A stretch of DNA of 64,000 bases from Agrypnia vestita (lineage: Eukaryota > Arthropoda > Insecta > Trichoptera > Phryganeidae). The DNA lies in NCBI GenBank assembly GCA_016648135.1, contig JADDOH010004000.1, positions 1 through 64,000 on the forward strand, written 5' to 3'. Every line of letters begins with the position of its first letter. The first letter of the stretch is position 1. The position numbers were made by a program, and so were the translations under genes. The notes under the pieces were generated by a model. The model worked only from the letters and a program-made list of their open reading frames with translations, searched no databases and was not told the origin of the DNA. This document shows positions 44,105 to 54,779 of the stretch, one piece after another.

Positions 44105-46265
44105 TAGGGTGTCCCGTCCATGTATGAGAATAAAAATTTTTTGAGCTACACAATTGCAAGAGGTATCAAAATTTGTGTAATTTTACACAGATTGCGAAAA
44201 AGGTAAAAAAAAACTAGAATTTTTTGTCATCTTGAGGGCTCTACCGAACATTGAAGTTTTGTGAATTTTACATTTTTATAGAGTTAAACCGTTTCCCTAA
44301 AATAATAAAAAAATCATGTTAAAAAGGTATTTTATTATTGAAATTAATGAAACGATACATAATAAAATAAAATAAACAAAATATAGATTATAATCAATGA
44401 CAAAAACTAAAAATTTTAACTTATTTTTGTGTACAAAATTTGGCATTTCTGTTCTATATTGCATCCTGGTTCAAATAAAGCCATCTCTAGAAGTAACGTC
44501 AATTACATTTTGTGAGGCGTCTGTTATATTCTCTGGGACCCAAAGTGCAACCATCTAAGGTCAAGAATAAATGACAAAGGGGTAACTCATTGACTTGCAG
44601 CAAAAAAACACACCATTTTAACGGTCTCTCCAAATATCCCTCTAAATATTGAATCACGCCACCATTCCAATCGGTGTTAGTTGCATTCAACGCAAATCAC
44701 GTCATCTAAATTCCAACCTCGACCCTCTACTAAAGTTGTGATCGAAGTAAGAATTCCGTTTGCAGTGCCACGTCTTTCGGTATTGTGTCTCCCAAATAAA
44801 TTGATCCAGGTTGTGCTAAAATTGAAACGTGGTCTTCTAAAACTTCTTTGCGATGGTCTTTTCGCCTATCAAAGTAAATGATTTTTATAAAAACACCTCC
44901 AATATCTTTTGAAGCTTCCGGGCTTTAGATATATCACTGTAGATCTTATTTTTATCAATAACTAGAGTTAAATCTTCGGTAGAAACCAAGCCGACGTCAG
45001 TCAAAATCGCAGAAGCAAGAGCTGTAGCAGATCGCGTCGATAAACCGTATCTATCACAGACTTAAGCAACAGTTGGCAACGGCAATGTATTCCAATTTGC
45101 CATTGAAGTCGATGGTGTCTCTGTCGAGAGCGTGTTTTTCGGGGATGCCTCTGTTATCGGATACGTTTCTGGAGAAGATTCACGCACTGAATCTTTATCA
45201 TAAGTTACTGAGACAGAATCGGTTTCTTGTGTAGAACATGACTTTTTTGTTACCCTTATTGACTCTTCAATTTATCTCTGTTGTCGTTTCATTAATCTAG
45301 CCGTTTTTTTTTATCATAACCGCTTATAACCACTTTCCTGCCATTTATTTGATCCAACAAAAACTTATCTCATTGATGTGAACTTCCTTAGGTTTTAAAC
45401 ACGAACAAGATTCAAATAAAGTGCATTTACAAGCAGAAACGTCAAAAAGCTTCTCAGGTGACTCTAAAAAACATTTCAGTTTATTTTTAAAACTATCATT
45501 TCGTTTGCTTCTGGGGTATCTTTTCAAATTGAGATACTTTTCGAAATTGGATTTCACTAATTAAATAACTCGTTCCTTCGTTACAATTGGAATCGAAGTT
45601 TTGGTCCAAATATTGTAAGTCTCTTCGGAAACAATCACATATATATCTGATTTGGATGGATCTTTTCCATTATACTTCAATTTCAGGTTGTTCTTGACAA
45701 ATAAAATAAATTCAATGATGTCCCTTATATTTGGTAGCTGCTGATTGTCAAGTTCGTTGTACGGTCCGAATATAGCATAAGTATTCTGACTACGCCTCGG
45801 ACTTCTTATTTAAAAGTCACAAAATCCACTTTTGACACTGTAACAATCGCAGTGGTACTTTTATGTCATAAAAGTTATTTTGGCTACGAAGGAAACACTC
45901 GCGAGTCAAGTCAAGAAAGTCCTCAAAACAAGTTCAAACTTGAGGGTATTTGCAGGTTGAAACCCAACAAATTCGAAGTCGCTGGTAACGTGTTGTTGCA
46001 TGCAAATCGAAACGTAATGTATGATTTACACCTCAATAGAACAAAAAGTAAATATTTTTTTGTATTTAGTTCAGGAGCCAAAATTGAGGATAGCGAAATA
46101 TCACCATAAAAATGACAATTTATCAAAATTTGAAGATTGGTAGAACCCTAAAGATATAGTTTTATTTTATTTTTAAAATTATTTTGGTAATCTACTCTTA
46201 ATTACGCAAGTTTTGTAAGGTCTTGTGTTAAAGTAAGCCAAAAAAAAATTTATCGGGACAGCCTA
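44105..46265 (-). mobile_element. hAT-like DNA transposon, 2161 bp, perfect 8-bp TSD
   Basis: The ends are TAGGGTGTCCCG (44105-44116) and CGGGACAGCCTA (46254-46265), a 12-bp TIR with one mismatch. ACGTGTAC flanks both ends exactly (44097-44104 and 46266-46273). The 8-bp duplication and TAGGG ends put it near the hAT superfamily. The interior carries a decayed transposase on the minus strand. The right TIR continues inward as TTTATC, which also occurs near the end of the element at 48083-49168. Confidence 0.85.
44400..45560 (-). pseudogene. Decayed transposase of the 44.1-46.3 kb element
   Basis: Minus-strand pieces in order: KLFDVSACKCTLFESCSCLK (45557-45345, a C.C......C.C cluster that may bind zinc); after frameshifts NTLPLPTVA.VCDRYGLSTRSATALAS (near 45075-44990); then NWNGGVIQYLEGYLERPLKW and NELPLCHLFLTLDGCTLGP (44660-44540). 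I recognise this order from many uncharacterised arthropod and cnidarian transposon proteins in which the middle part ends in a VGCDGTxxNTGxxGG block and is followed by GRPLQWxxCLLHANELPLRHL. The DG/GG block would fit an RNase H-like fold. At least three frameshifts and several stops make it inactive. The name of the family is not known to me. Confidence 0.6.
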
Positions 46266-46669
46266 ACGTGTACGTGTTTGTCGGCTTACGATGGCACATG
46301 GCTGTTACTTGGGTTTGTTGAGCAATATAATAAATATTACGTCTAAAAATAAAATAAAATTTTATTAAAAGTTTTATTTTTATATTTTTTTTTACTATTT
46401 ATATAAAAAATATTAATAGATATAAATAAAAAAATATATTTTAATAAATTTTATTAATTTTTTTTAAAACCTCAAAAAAAGTAAATAAAACCTCAATACT
46501 AAATACCCCAATATCTGTCCAAATCCTTAATGGCTTCCAGTATTTTTCTCTTTGAGTCGTTTATATTTAATATTCTCAATAGTTCCTTCATAAAAACATA
46601 AACCATTTTTACAATTAATATTTTCAGTGAAAATAAATTAATGCTAAAGAAGGCGGATTACGTGAATTA

Positions 46670-47060
46670 GTGTATATTGGCGCTGGGATCTCTTATCGTT
46701 ATTAAGCATCTTTTGAGTGAATTGGATAGGAAGATAGGAGCCGCATCCCTGTATTATTCCGTACTTAGAAAAGCGGATCTCAGCCAGCGAGCGAAGTTGG
46801 CAGTATACAAATCAGTTTTCGGGCCAACCCTAGCGTACGACCACAAGCACTGGATCTTGACCGAAAGAACCCGCTCAAGGTTACAGGTTACTGAAAAGTA
46901 GGAATTACCAGAAGAGACAGAATCAGAAATATTCAAATAAGAGAATTTCTCGAAATAGAACACTTATTAATGTTTAGGTAGAGCGAAGCCCAAGACAGGA
47001 AAAGTTGGAACCTTTTATGTGGTGCAGGGACCACGGATATAATAGGAAAACCGAGGTGGC
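46670..47060 (+). pseudogene. LINE ORF2 C-terminal relic (second lineage)
   Basis: The plus strand reads LDRKIGAASLYYSVLRKADL, SQRAKLAVYKSVFGPTLAYD and TERTRSRLQVTEK, then in another frame GITRRDRIRNIQIREFLEIE and MF. This is the order INSRI.AA...F..L....LS..AKL.VY.S...P.L.YG.E.W..TERTRS..QA.EM..LRR..G....DR.RN..IR found after the reverse transcriptase of one animal LINE type. The reverse transcriptase itself is absent. Confidence 0.7.
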
Positions 47061-47342
47061 TACTGTTTTTAAAATCTTATTTCTAATAAGATGTAGGTTT
47101 CATAGATTCCAGATAAATTTTCTTGGGTAGTATTTTTTGTATCTGTAACACCTCAGTGGATATGGCTGCCTTTGCTTTTGTACCCCTCATATATGGTTGT
47201 TCTTTTATTTGTTTCGAATTATCATACATTTAATTTTTTAATTAATTAATTTAGGTTTATTAAATTGAAGCCATTTTTGTACGGTTTAAACCCACGTTTT
47301 GCTATCGAAAAAAAAGGAAAATGGTCTGAGAACAGTTTTATA

Positions 47343-47475
47343 AACTGCTAATTTACATCACGTCGTTTCCTCGTGGGGGTAGGCAGAGAAGATAGAGCGC
47401 CAAACTCTTCCGTCCTGACACACAACTCTCGCCTCGTCCACATTCATACATCTTTTGCGTACAAGCTCGACGGTT
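47343..47475 (-). repeat. LINE-tail-like dispersed repeat, copy 2
   Basis: CGTTTCCTCGTGGGGGTAGG, AGAGCGCCAAACTCTTCCGT, CACACAACTCTCGCCTCGTC and CATTCATACATCTTTTGCGT match 34740-34880. Confidence 0.6.
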
Positions 47476-47557
47476 GTTGAGACTCATAATTGTGTTATTT
47501 TATTATTGTTATTACAGCATACAGATTTATTTCGCAAAGATATTTTTATATTATTAT

Positions 47558-47605
47558 AAACTAACAAGCATGGGCGTACGGGTGTACGCCCATGCTTGTT
47601 AGTTT
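47558..47605. repeat. Perfect 22-bp inverted repeat, 4-nt loop
   Basis: AAACTAACAAGCATGGGCGT followed by AC, loop GGGT, then the exact reverse complement GT ACGCCCATGCTTGTTAGTTT. No mismatch in 22 bp. A T-run follows. It is not part of any element I could define. Confidence 0.85.
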
Positions 47606-48082
47606 TTTAAAAAATCGGCTACCTCTTGTTGGAGCACCCTTCGCGTTAAAAACTCGTTAAATTATTTTTTAGCACCCATTTAAGATCTAATTCGTGTTTT
47701 GTATGCCCCACTGCTTTCGGCAGCACATTTCCGCACATTTTCTGTCTCGCATTTAACAAACGGGCAGTTGAAATATTCTATTACTTCGCTCACCCATAAA
47801 TAATGCACCAGTTGCTTGCGAAGGTATCAACCCCCGCTGACATTTCAAAATCCTCCCATACATTTGCGGTGTATTGTTTCCTCTCATCCCGCTGCCGGGG
47901 CGGTCATTTGTCTTCCGGACTCGGGGCGCCGCAAGATCACTCAATGTCCTCCGTTTTATCTTTAAAACCCCCTCCCCTCATTCGTGAATCAGTTACTCAT
48001 ACGTTTACGAAGATTTACCTGCGTAAAAAATATTATTAATATTCTAAACTTATTGTATTGTAATACCTATATGCGTGTACAT

Positions 48083-49168
48083 TAGGGTGTTTCAAAAGTG
48101 TATGAACTTTTTAAATGATTTTTTTCCTATGAGGGCACCCTTTCATATGTTTTCATATGACTAAAAACCAATTCAGTATTTTTTTCTGATTTTAAAAAAC
48201 ATTTCAAGGGGTCGCTAAAGTTGTGAAAATGGAGAGCTTAACTAAAAATATAACTTGGTATTTAAAATGTAAAAATTGATTATAATCCAATTTTTACGAA
48301 AATTTATTTAATTTTTCTTCGATTAAAATAAATTAAATAATTATATGAAACATTTAAAATGTTATTATTAAAAATAATAATAATTATTCACGATGACCTT
48401 ATCGAGAAAGTGCGTCAAGAAATTTTCGTCGATAATCTTTATCTGCCATCAGTAAATATTGCTTCTGCTCTTCATTGGTAGAATGAAGACAACTGTCGTC
48501 ACACAACCGATGACTCTTCCATAAGCACTGCTCTTCTCTTTACTAAAATATCATTTACAACTTTCTAAGAATGTTAAAAAAGTCTAAGCTTTATTGTAGT
48601 TATCATAATTCTTCAATGTCCTAACATCTTTCGTCAGAAAATTACACGAAACGGCGATTGTGTTGAAAAATTCATTGTTTGATTTGTAACAGAATCTTCA
48701 AGTTTTTAACCACAATTAAATCATTTTTGAGGGTTGCTCGCTTTGGAAAACTATCTAATCAGCTCAGTGACTATCGACCATTTAGTTTATAAAAAACTTC
48801 ATCATCGAAAGCAACTTCTTCAGACAGATGAGCTTTTTGTAACTCGATTCTTCGATAACTTCTTGTAAACGCCATTATATGGCACAAACCTAAATTTAGT
48901 CCAAGAACAAAAGGTTATTTCTTGAATACACTATTTGCGATAGCATTGCAAATATAGTTTTCGAGACACGTTCAAGTACACTTCTTATTATTTAAAATAG
49001 TACGAGGGTTAGGAGAGGAATGTGTTCAACCTATCTATGACTTATTGACGCTGCGTGCAGTGACATGATTTGAAGCGTTGCATTCATTGCCCTAAACGGT
49101 ACATACATTTCGTACATTCGTAAAAGTGTGCCCCGATAAAAAAACATTAATTTTTTTGAAGCACCCTA
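48083..49168. mobile_element. hAT-like non-autonomous element, TAGGGTG ends
   Basis: It starts TAGGGTGTTTCAAAA and ends TTTTTGAAGCACCCTA. The flanks GTGTACAT and ATGTATAT agree at 6 of 8 positions, a decayed 8-bp duplication. The inner part of the right end (TTTATCGGGGCACAC in reverse complement) resembles that of the 44105-46265 element. On the minus strand near 48540-48400 a short frame (LCDDSCLHSTNEEQKQYL, MADKDYRRKFLDALS) looks protein-like but is not recognised. Confidence 0.6.
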
Positions 49169-49659
49169 ATGTATATACTTTATTTTGTTAACATATGTGC
49201 ACTGTCATAAAGCGTTTATAAGTACAAATAAATAATAAACACACAGAAAAAAGAAAGGACACTTGGTTAACAAATGTATAGTTGCGGGGTAGCAGCGGTG
49301 GAGATAAATGAAATACTTGAAATTAATGTCCTTTTTATTTAATGACCAAATTCACTGAACACGAACTTAACTGGTGCAATATAATATAATTCTGACTAAT
49401 TTCGCACTAATTACTCGTCTATGGAACATTTTATACTCGTTTTACAATATTCGCACTTCTATGATCTCACTTATTTACTATCGAACGTCCGGTAGGTACT
49501 TTCGTTATTTATTTTCGCTGGTTGTGTCACCGTTACTGTTTCTAGAGTCTTGTATTGCTATAAAAAAACAAGTGGATATTCAGCGCTACATCTTAGCGTT
49601 TTTATTAATTATTATACAATTATATTATAATGTAATTAAAATAGATTTTCTACATAGTA

Positions 49660-50060
49660 TTAATTACAGATGTTACTACCCGGCGTTGCATGGGTTAAAG
49701 ATTAAGTTAAAATAAGTTTGCTGAAGGAAAACAAAGATTCCATTATTGTGCAAAGCCTCTAATAAAAACAATGTTTCCATTTAATCAATGCTGGAATGGA
49801 TGTCCAGGAAGGAAATGTAGCCTGTGTTACCCGCTGGGTCCTAAAGAATATTTGTAAAATTTTGGTCAGATCTGTCAAACGGTACAGATTTATATGGAAC
49901 ATACATCAGAAAGAGGGGGTGGGGTAAAATGGAGGGGGAAATGTTGCCTAGGCTACCCGCTGGGTTCTAAAGAATAAGTATGCAGAATTTGGGTCAGATC
50001 GGATAAACGGTGTAGATTTGTATAGAGAACAGACAGACAGAATCACCACCGTAAAATTTT
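49660..50060 (+). repeat. GGGTCCTAAAGAATAA repeat, copy 3
   Basis: It opens with TACCCGGCGTTGCATGGGTTAAAG, a widespread animal repeat beginning, then GCAAAGCCTCTAATAAAAAC. Units begin at 49835 and 49962 (spacing 127 bp) with GATCTGTCAAACGGTACAGA and a purine-rich block; it ends GAACAGACAGACAG. Confidence 0.7.
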
Positions 50061-51145
50061 AGGGTAAATTGTTTTATGTGCTTGGGTATTCCCCCAATTT
50101 ATCTTCTTCATTAAAAACCCTTAAAATAGTTGAGAAAAAAGTAATATAAATCAATTAGAAAAATATAATAATTGTAACTAACAAACATAATCCAGATTTA
50201 ACTAGAATTGGTATTTTTAGCCTGGCGTTACCTAGCGAGTACTACTCGAATTTTGGAATTCATTGAAGTATAAAGTTGATAGAATGTAAATGGAATAATA
50301 AATGTAACATTTACATAACATAAAATATATATGTCTAAAATTTTTCGTAATCGTGCGTGGTCAGTGTGGCGAAATTATTATCGCTATCCCATGGACAAGT
50401 TCAAGGTGTTTATTTAAAATATAATAGAAACCAGAAAAGGTTCTAATAATCTATTTTTTTTGAACATCGTTCATGTTCTAAAAATTGCAACATCACGATA
50501 AAATACGTAACTTAATGGAGTTTTTTTTTTGGCACGCAATTTTTTAGTAAGCCCAAAAATATGTTATATAACGTAAAGAAAAGTAATGTGTAGAAAAATA
50601 AAATTAATTCTGGATATAACACAAAATATATTAACCACATTATACGCCAGGTAAGCGCGAACCCCCATGAGTGAAATCACCTTTGACAAAAAACATTAAA
50701 AATATATTTTTTAGGTGGGCACAAAACGCTTTGGCCCTCAACCTTAGGAAAGATATAAAAAAATACAAGTACGGTCTACTCAAGCCGACCCTTTTAAATA
50801 TAAACCGTCGTTATTAGAATTCATTTTTCTTTCGCACAAAGGTTCCCTCCATTCTTCTCCAAACCTCTGTCAAAATTTAACATGTGATATTATGCGAAAA
50901 TAAATTTTAAGTCTTAAACTATTGTCGGATAATTTAACACTCGATTGAGAGAAGTGGTCTTTTCGATCCATCTAAGGTATTACGAAAATACGTTAAACAT
51001 TATTTATATATTATTTACTCAATACATTGTGTATACAGAAGTGCCTCTTTTAAGTTGTCGGGTTACGGACCAGACCACCGCATCGCCGCAAAGTGAAAAT
51101 CGCTTTAAAGTGAAGCGAGGATTATTTGAGTTTCGAGTGCGGAGA
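50060..51145. other. No gene seen
   Basis: AT-rich, no paired repeats found. Confidence 0.4.
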
Positions 51146-51152
51146 AGGATAA

Positions 51153-51275
51153 TAGTTGTCCAGTGGGTCATGACACTGTCTTCTTATACCCTGGAGGTCT
51201 GGGCTCGATTTCCGGTGAGGTCGCAATACATCTTTGCCTGGTTGTTTTTCGCCTCGTGGCCTGTTGTAGCGATGT
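51153..51275 (+). repeat. tRNA-derived SINE head, uninterrupted copy
   Basis: AGTTGTCCAGTGGGTCATGA (A-box region), CACTGTCTTCTTATACC, and GGGCTCGATTTCCGG (B-box-like) in the right order and spacing. It is the empty-site reference for the split SINE at 15950-16290. Confidence 0.65.
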
Positions 51276-51507
51276 GCAAAAATAAGAGGAACGTCTGAAA
51301 ACACGATGATCATTAAATAGTTGGAAAACATGAATTATTTTATCTCTACTTGAGTTCAATTATATTTTAACACTCGAGTTTCGACAGTATCAGGATCTCT
51401 CACCGACAAATGAGTTATTAAATTGACCTTTTAGCTGATTTTTTTAAATCTGGATAAGTTAGAAATGACGATTTTTTGTAAAACTGATAGTTTTGCATTT
51501 GGTATAA

Positions 51508-51600
51508 CCTAGAAATAGTTTATTTATTATACAATAATCATAGAATCTCTATAAAGCCTAGAAATAGTTTATTTATGATACAATAATCATAGAATCCGTT
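51508..51600 (+). repeat. Tandem duplication, 49-bp period
   Basis: CCTAGAAATAGTTTATTTAT and TACAATAATCATAGAATC appear twice, starting at 51508 and 51557. Confidence 0.8.
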
Positions 51601-52040
51601 TAAGTCGCTTTGGAGGTTGTCGCGATCAACGAATAAATGAAAATAATAAATAACGAAAAAAACGAATTCAGAAAAAATATTACTAGTTAGACAACGACAC
51701 TGCTGTTTTGGTCTCATGTTTAATAGTGTTTTAAGACTTTAGCATTTATTATTCTTTGATATTATTATATTGTCAGGGTATACTCAAAGACAATCAAAAG
51801 TTGTATTTATTACACAAAGCCACTGGACATGAATTTTATTGGAGCACCATTCTTAACTTCACATTAGTTGTCCTAAAATATTTCGCACTAATTCTAAAAC
51901 ATTTCACACAGATTGCACGTAAGGGGTCGCAATTATTTCCAAACACACTGCTGGCCATACTCGCACAGTTCGATTTTCTGTGATCGAATAACAATATCTC
52001 TCCGCGCGCACGCCCACTCGCTTTTTATATAATACGTTCT

Positions 52041-52101
52041 ACTAGTTTCTCCATATTTCTAGTAGTTTCTCCATATTTCTAGTAGTTTCTCTATATTTCT
52101 A
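52041..52101 (+). repeat. Tandem repeat, 20-bp unit, three copies
   Basis: AGTTTCTCCATATTTCTAGT repeats three times with one C/T change, from about 52041 to 52101. Confidence 0.85.
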
Positions 52102-52545
52102 GTGATTACGAGAATAGCCCAGTTGATTCAAGATTCATGTGGACCATTCTAGAGACTTCGATAGTGCGCAGTTAGACTGTCATGACAATATTATATTATA
52201 TGCAAAGGGATACAGAAGAGCCTTCCATCCTGCATTGGAACCTATTTTCTATTTTGAATTGAGAGCCAGTTTTCTGACTTACGCCTCTGCCTCTCATATA
52301 CGCGGCATCTAAATATCAGGCCGGTCTATCCATGGGAATACTGCCATCCCGGACATTACCCACCTAGAAAACTTCGCGAAAACTTCCGTTGAAATGTCAG
52401 ATACCTCGATTATTTCTGAAATTGGAATTTAGTGGATTTCACATAGAGAGCAGTGCATTTAATCTAAATGCTCGATGATGATCTCAATCACTTGAAAGTA
52501 TGAATTTCCATTATACGAGTATGCTCTGTTACGAATAGTACTTAA

Positions 52546-53796
52546 GGGGTTACGTGTAGTCAGAGGCGCAAAAAAATAGACATTTTCAAAAAATTTTTTT
52601 GAACAGTTGTTTAATGTTTTGATTTAATTCATAATACCAACGTTTTACACTATATTTAAGTAACTATACCGAAAATTTCAAATAAAATTATTAATACTGG
52701 ACTACGATAGAATCTCGTTTCTTGACCCCTGTTTTGCAAGTAGTGCCTCGCGGTGTCCATCAGTGCTTCTTAGTGGTTTATCTCAATTTAATGAAACAAA
52801 AAGAAATTAGTAGTTCAATAGTTAATCTTGTGCTTAATCGAAGCTTTTTTAATTTTTTTTTTCAAATTTAGCAAAATGGCGGTCTTTGAAAGCTTAATTA
52901 TAAATTTTGAGGGAAAAAATCACTTATTTATTATTTATAAAAAAAAAAGTTTAAGTCAAAAAAAAAAATCCTTCGATTAAGCACAAGTTTTTAATGCCTA
53001 AAATATGATGTTTAAATTTCATTTAAATCTGTCGAGTAGTTTTTAAAATATCGTGGACACCGTTTTTGAAAACGTTATATTAAGAAAAACGCGTTTAAAG
53101 TTTTATGCATAAATAATTAATATAAATACAATTTAAAAAATTACTTACGTAGATTCGTCTATTTTTGGTACATATAATACATCTTTTGCCGATGTGTAAG
53201 CCTCCAAGATGTCGATTTTTTTTTATCTACGTCTCATTTTGCCTTCTCGAGTGACCTGATTTGCACGTTGGTCAGCTATCTTCATGCGCTCTATATCGAG
53301 TTTTTCAGCATACCGGTGTGCATTAGGTCCATAATGTAATCCTATGCAATGGCAATCATTAATATTCCTTGCATACCTTCTGACGTCTCATTATAAATTT
53401 TTGAAAATGATTATAATACACGCACAACTACCTATCGACTGCTGGGTTTCACTGCCACTGAAGTACTAACACAAAATCAAATTTCAGTTAGCCTAAAGGG
53501 TCTTATGTCTAAAAGTAGAAGTATAAAATAAATTTCGTACATTATTCTTAGAATTAAACAGGTAAAAACCGCGTTCTGCAGCAGTCGCGCCGATTGTCAG
53601 CCCGGCCGGCTCTCGTACCGTCCGCGTATCTGTACGGGCGGCAGCGGAGGGCCCTACAGTTAACGTTGGATATCTTTAAAACTAATAACCGGATCGAGTT
53701 GATATTTTCACACAATATTTTTGAAACATTTTGCTTTAAGAAAATACCAACAAAAAAAAATTCGATTTTTTAAAAATCCTGACTACACGTAACCCC
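52546..53796 (-). mobile_element. TTAA-flanked DNA element, 18-bp perfect TIRs, 1251 bp
   Basis: GGGGTTACGTGTAGTCAG at 52546-52563 is repeated exactly in reverse complement at 53779-53796. TTAA stands outside both ends (52542-52545 and 53797-53800). TTAA duplication is the hallmark of piggyBac and a few other superfamilies, but piggyBac ends usually begin CCC and the peptide inside is not piggyBac-like. It is non-autonomous: there is no complete frame. Confidence 0.8.
53150..53395 (-). pseudogene. Protein relic inside the TTAA element, not identified
   Basis: The minus strand reads ARNINDCHCIGLHYGPNAHR, YAEKLDIERMKIADQRANQV, TREGKMRRR, stop, then (same frame) KKIDILEAYTSAKDVLYVPK. The YGPNAHRYAEKLDIERMKIADQRAN..TREGKMRRR composition is clearly protein-like: helical, charged, ending in an arginine cluster. 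I have a faint recollection of similar tails in uncharacterised insect transposon proteins but cannot name the family. One in-frame stop is present. It is read from the right TIR inward. Confidence 0.4.
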
Positions 53797-53864
53797 TTAA
53801 AGTCATAGATCCGTATTTGATTTAAGTCTATAAAGGTTAAAGTTTAAATAATATTTGATATGAT

Positions 53865-53996
53865 ATGCATTATGAAAGAGTGCAATCCTGTTATGATAGA
53901 GTAAAAATTATAGAAATTAGGAAACAATTTCACTTTTTAAATTTTTTTAAGGGTGTTATGCTAAATGATAAAATTGATTTTCAAGGGTTTTTGGTA
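53865..53996 (+). pseudogene. LINE ORF2 C-terminal relic, 5' part of a split copy
   Basis: The frame reads RVQSCYDRVKIIEIRKQFHF, LNFFKGVMLNDKIDFQGFL. This fits the DR..L..L.F.YK.....ID...LL block that follows the reverse transcriptase in Jockey/CR1-like LINEs. The expected continuation (the I.F.IP.. block) is found only at 57925, beyond the Helitron, in the same frame if the Helitron is removed between A53996 and T57904. Confidence 0.45.
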
Positions 53997-54779
53997 TCCA
54001 TTTTGTTATATCCAGTTTGGACACTCTACTTTTATTGTTATTTTTCTTACACGAAACAATTCGTGAATACATTATTGTCAACTGCATTTGTACAAATATC
54101 CAACTGCCGAAATCATGTTTTAATTTACCTATGTGCTAATTAAACTGTATTTAATCATTATTTAATAAACGCAATCATCTATATATTAATTACTCCAACC
54201 AATGTCGTACGTTTCTGCATTCGGATAATTTATGTTGCCAGTTAAAAAAAAACATTTTAGAGTACATTAAAAAGATTAAAAAATATAGGAATACGAACAA
54301 ACTGATATCAAAAAACATCCAAATCCAAATTATCGAAAATTATAGATTTTTTAAAATATTTTCGTGAAATCCGTGTATTCAAAACAGCCAACGTAATTGC
54401 AGTCAACGAATTTTTGTGAGATAACCCACATATAACCCAGAATAACACAGAATAACCCACGCTTTATGACATTGACGGTAAGTATACGTTTACGCTTTTC
54501 TTTTTATTGTTTTTGCGTTATCTTGCTTCAATAAACGTTCAAAACATTTATTTATTAAACATTTATTACGCTTTATATTTTATTTAAACTGCAAAGTGAA
54601 CTTAACCTTAGATTCATAAACATCTCTCATATAACCTCAAAAGTCTCATAGCGCGTGGCGCGAATGTCATTTTACGTGTCATTTTCTCCGTATTTATACA
54701 TAAAAATTATTATTTCTCAGAATTCCGATGGAAGACTCAACATCACAAACCGGCAATTTGATAATGCGATTCGAGTTCA

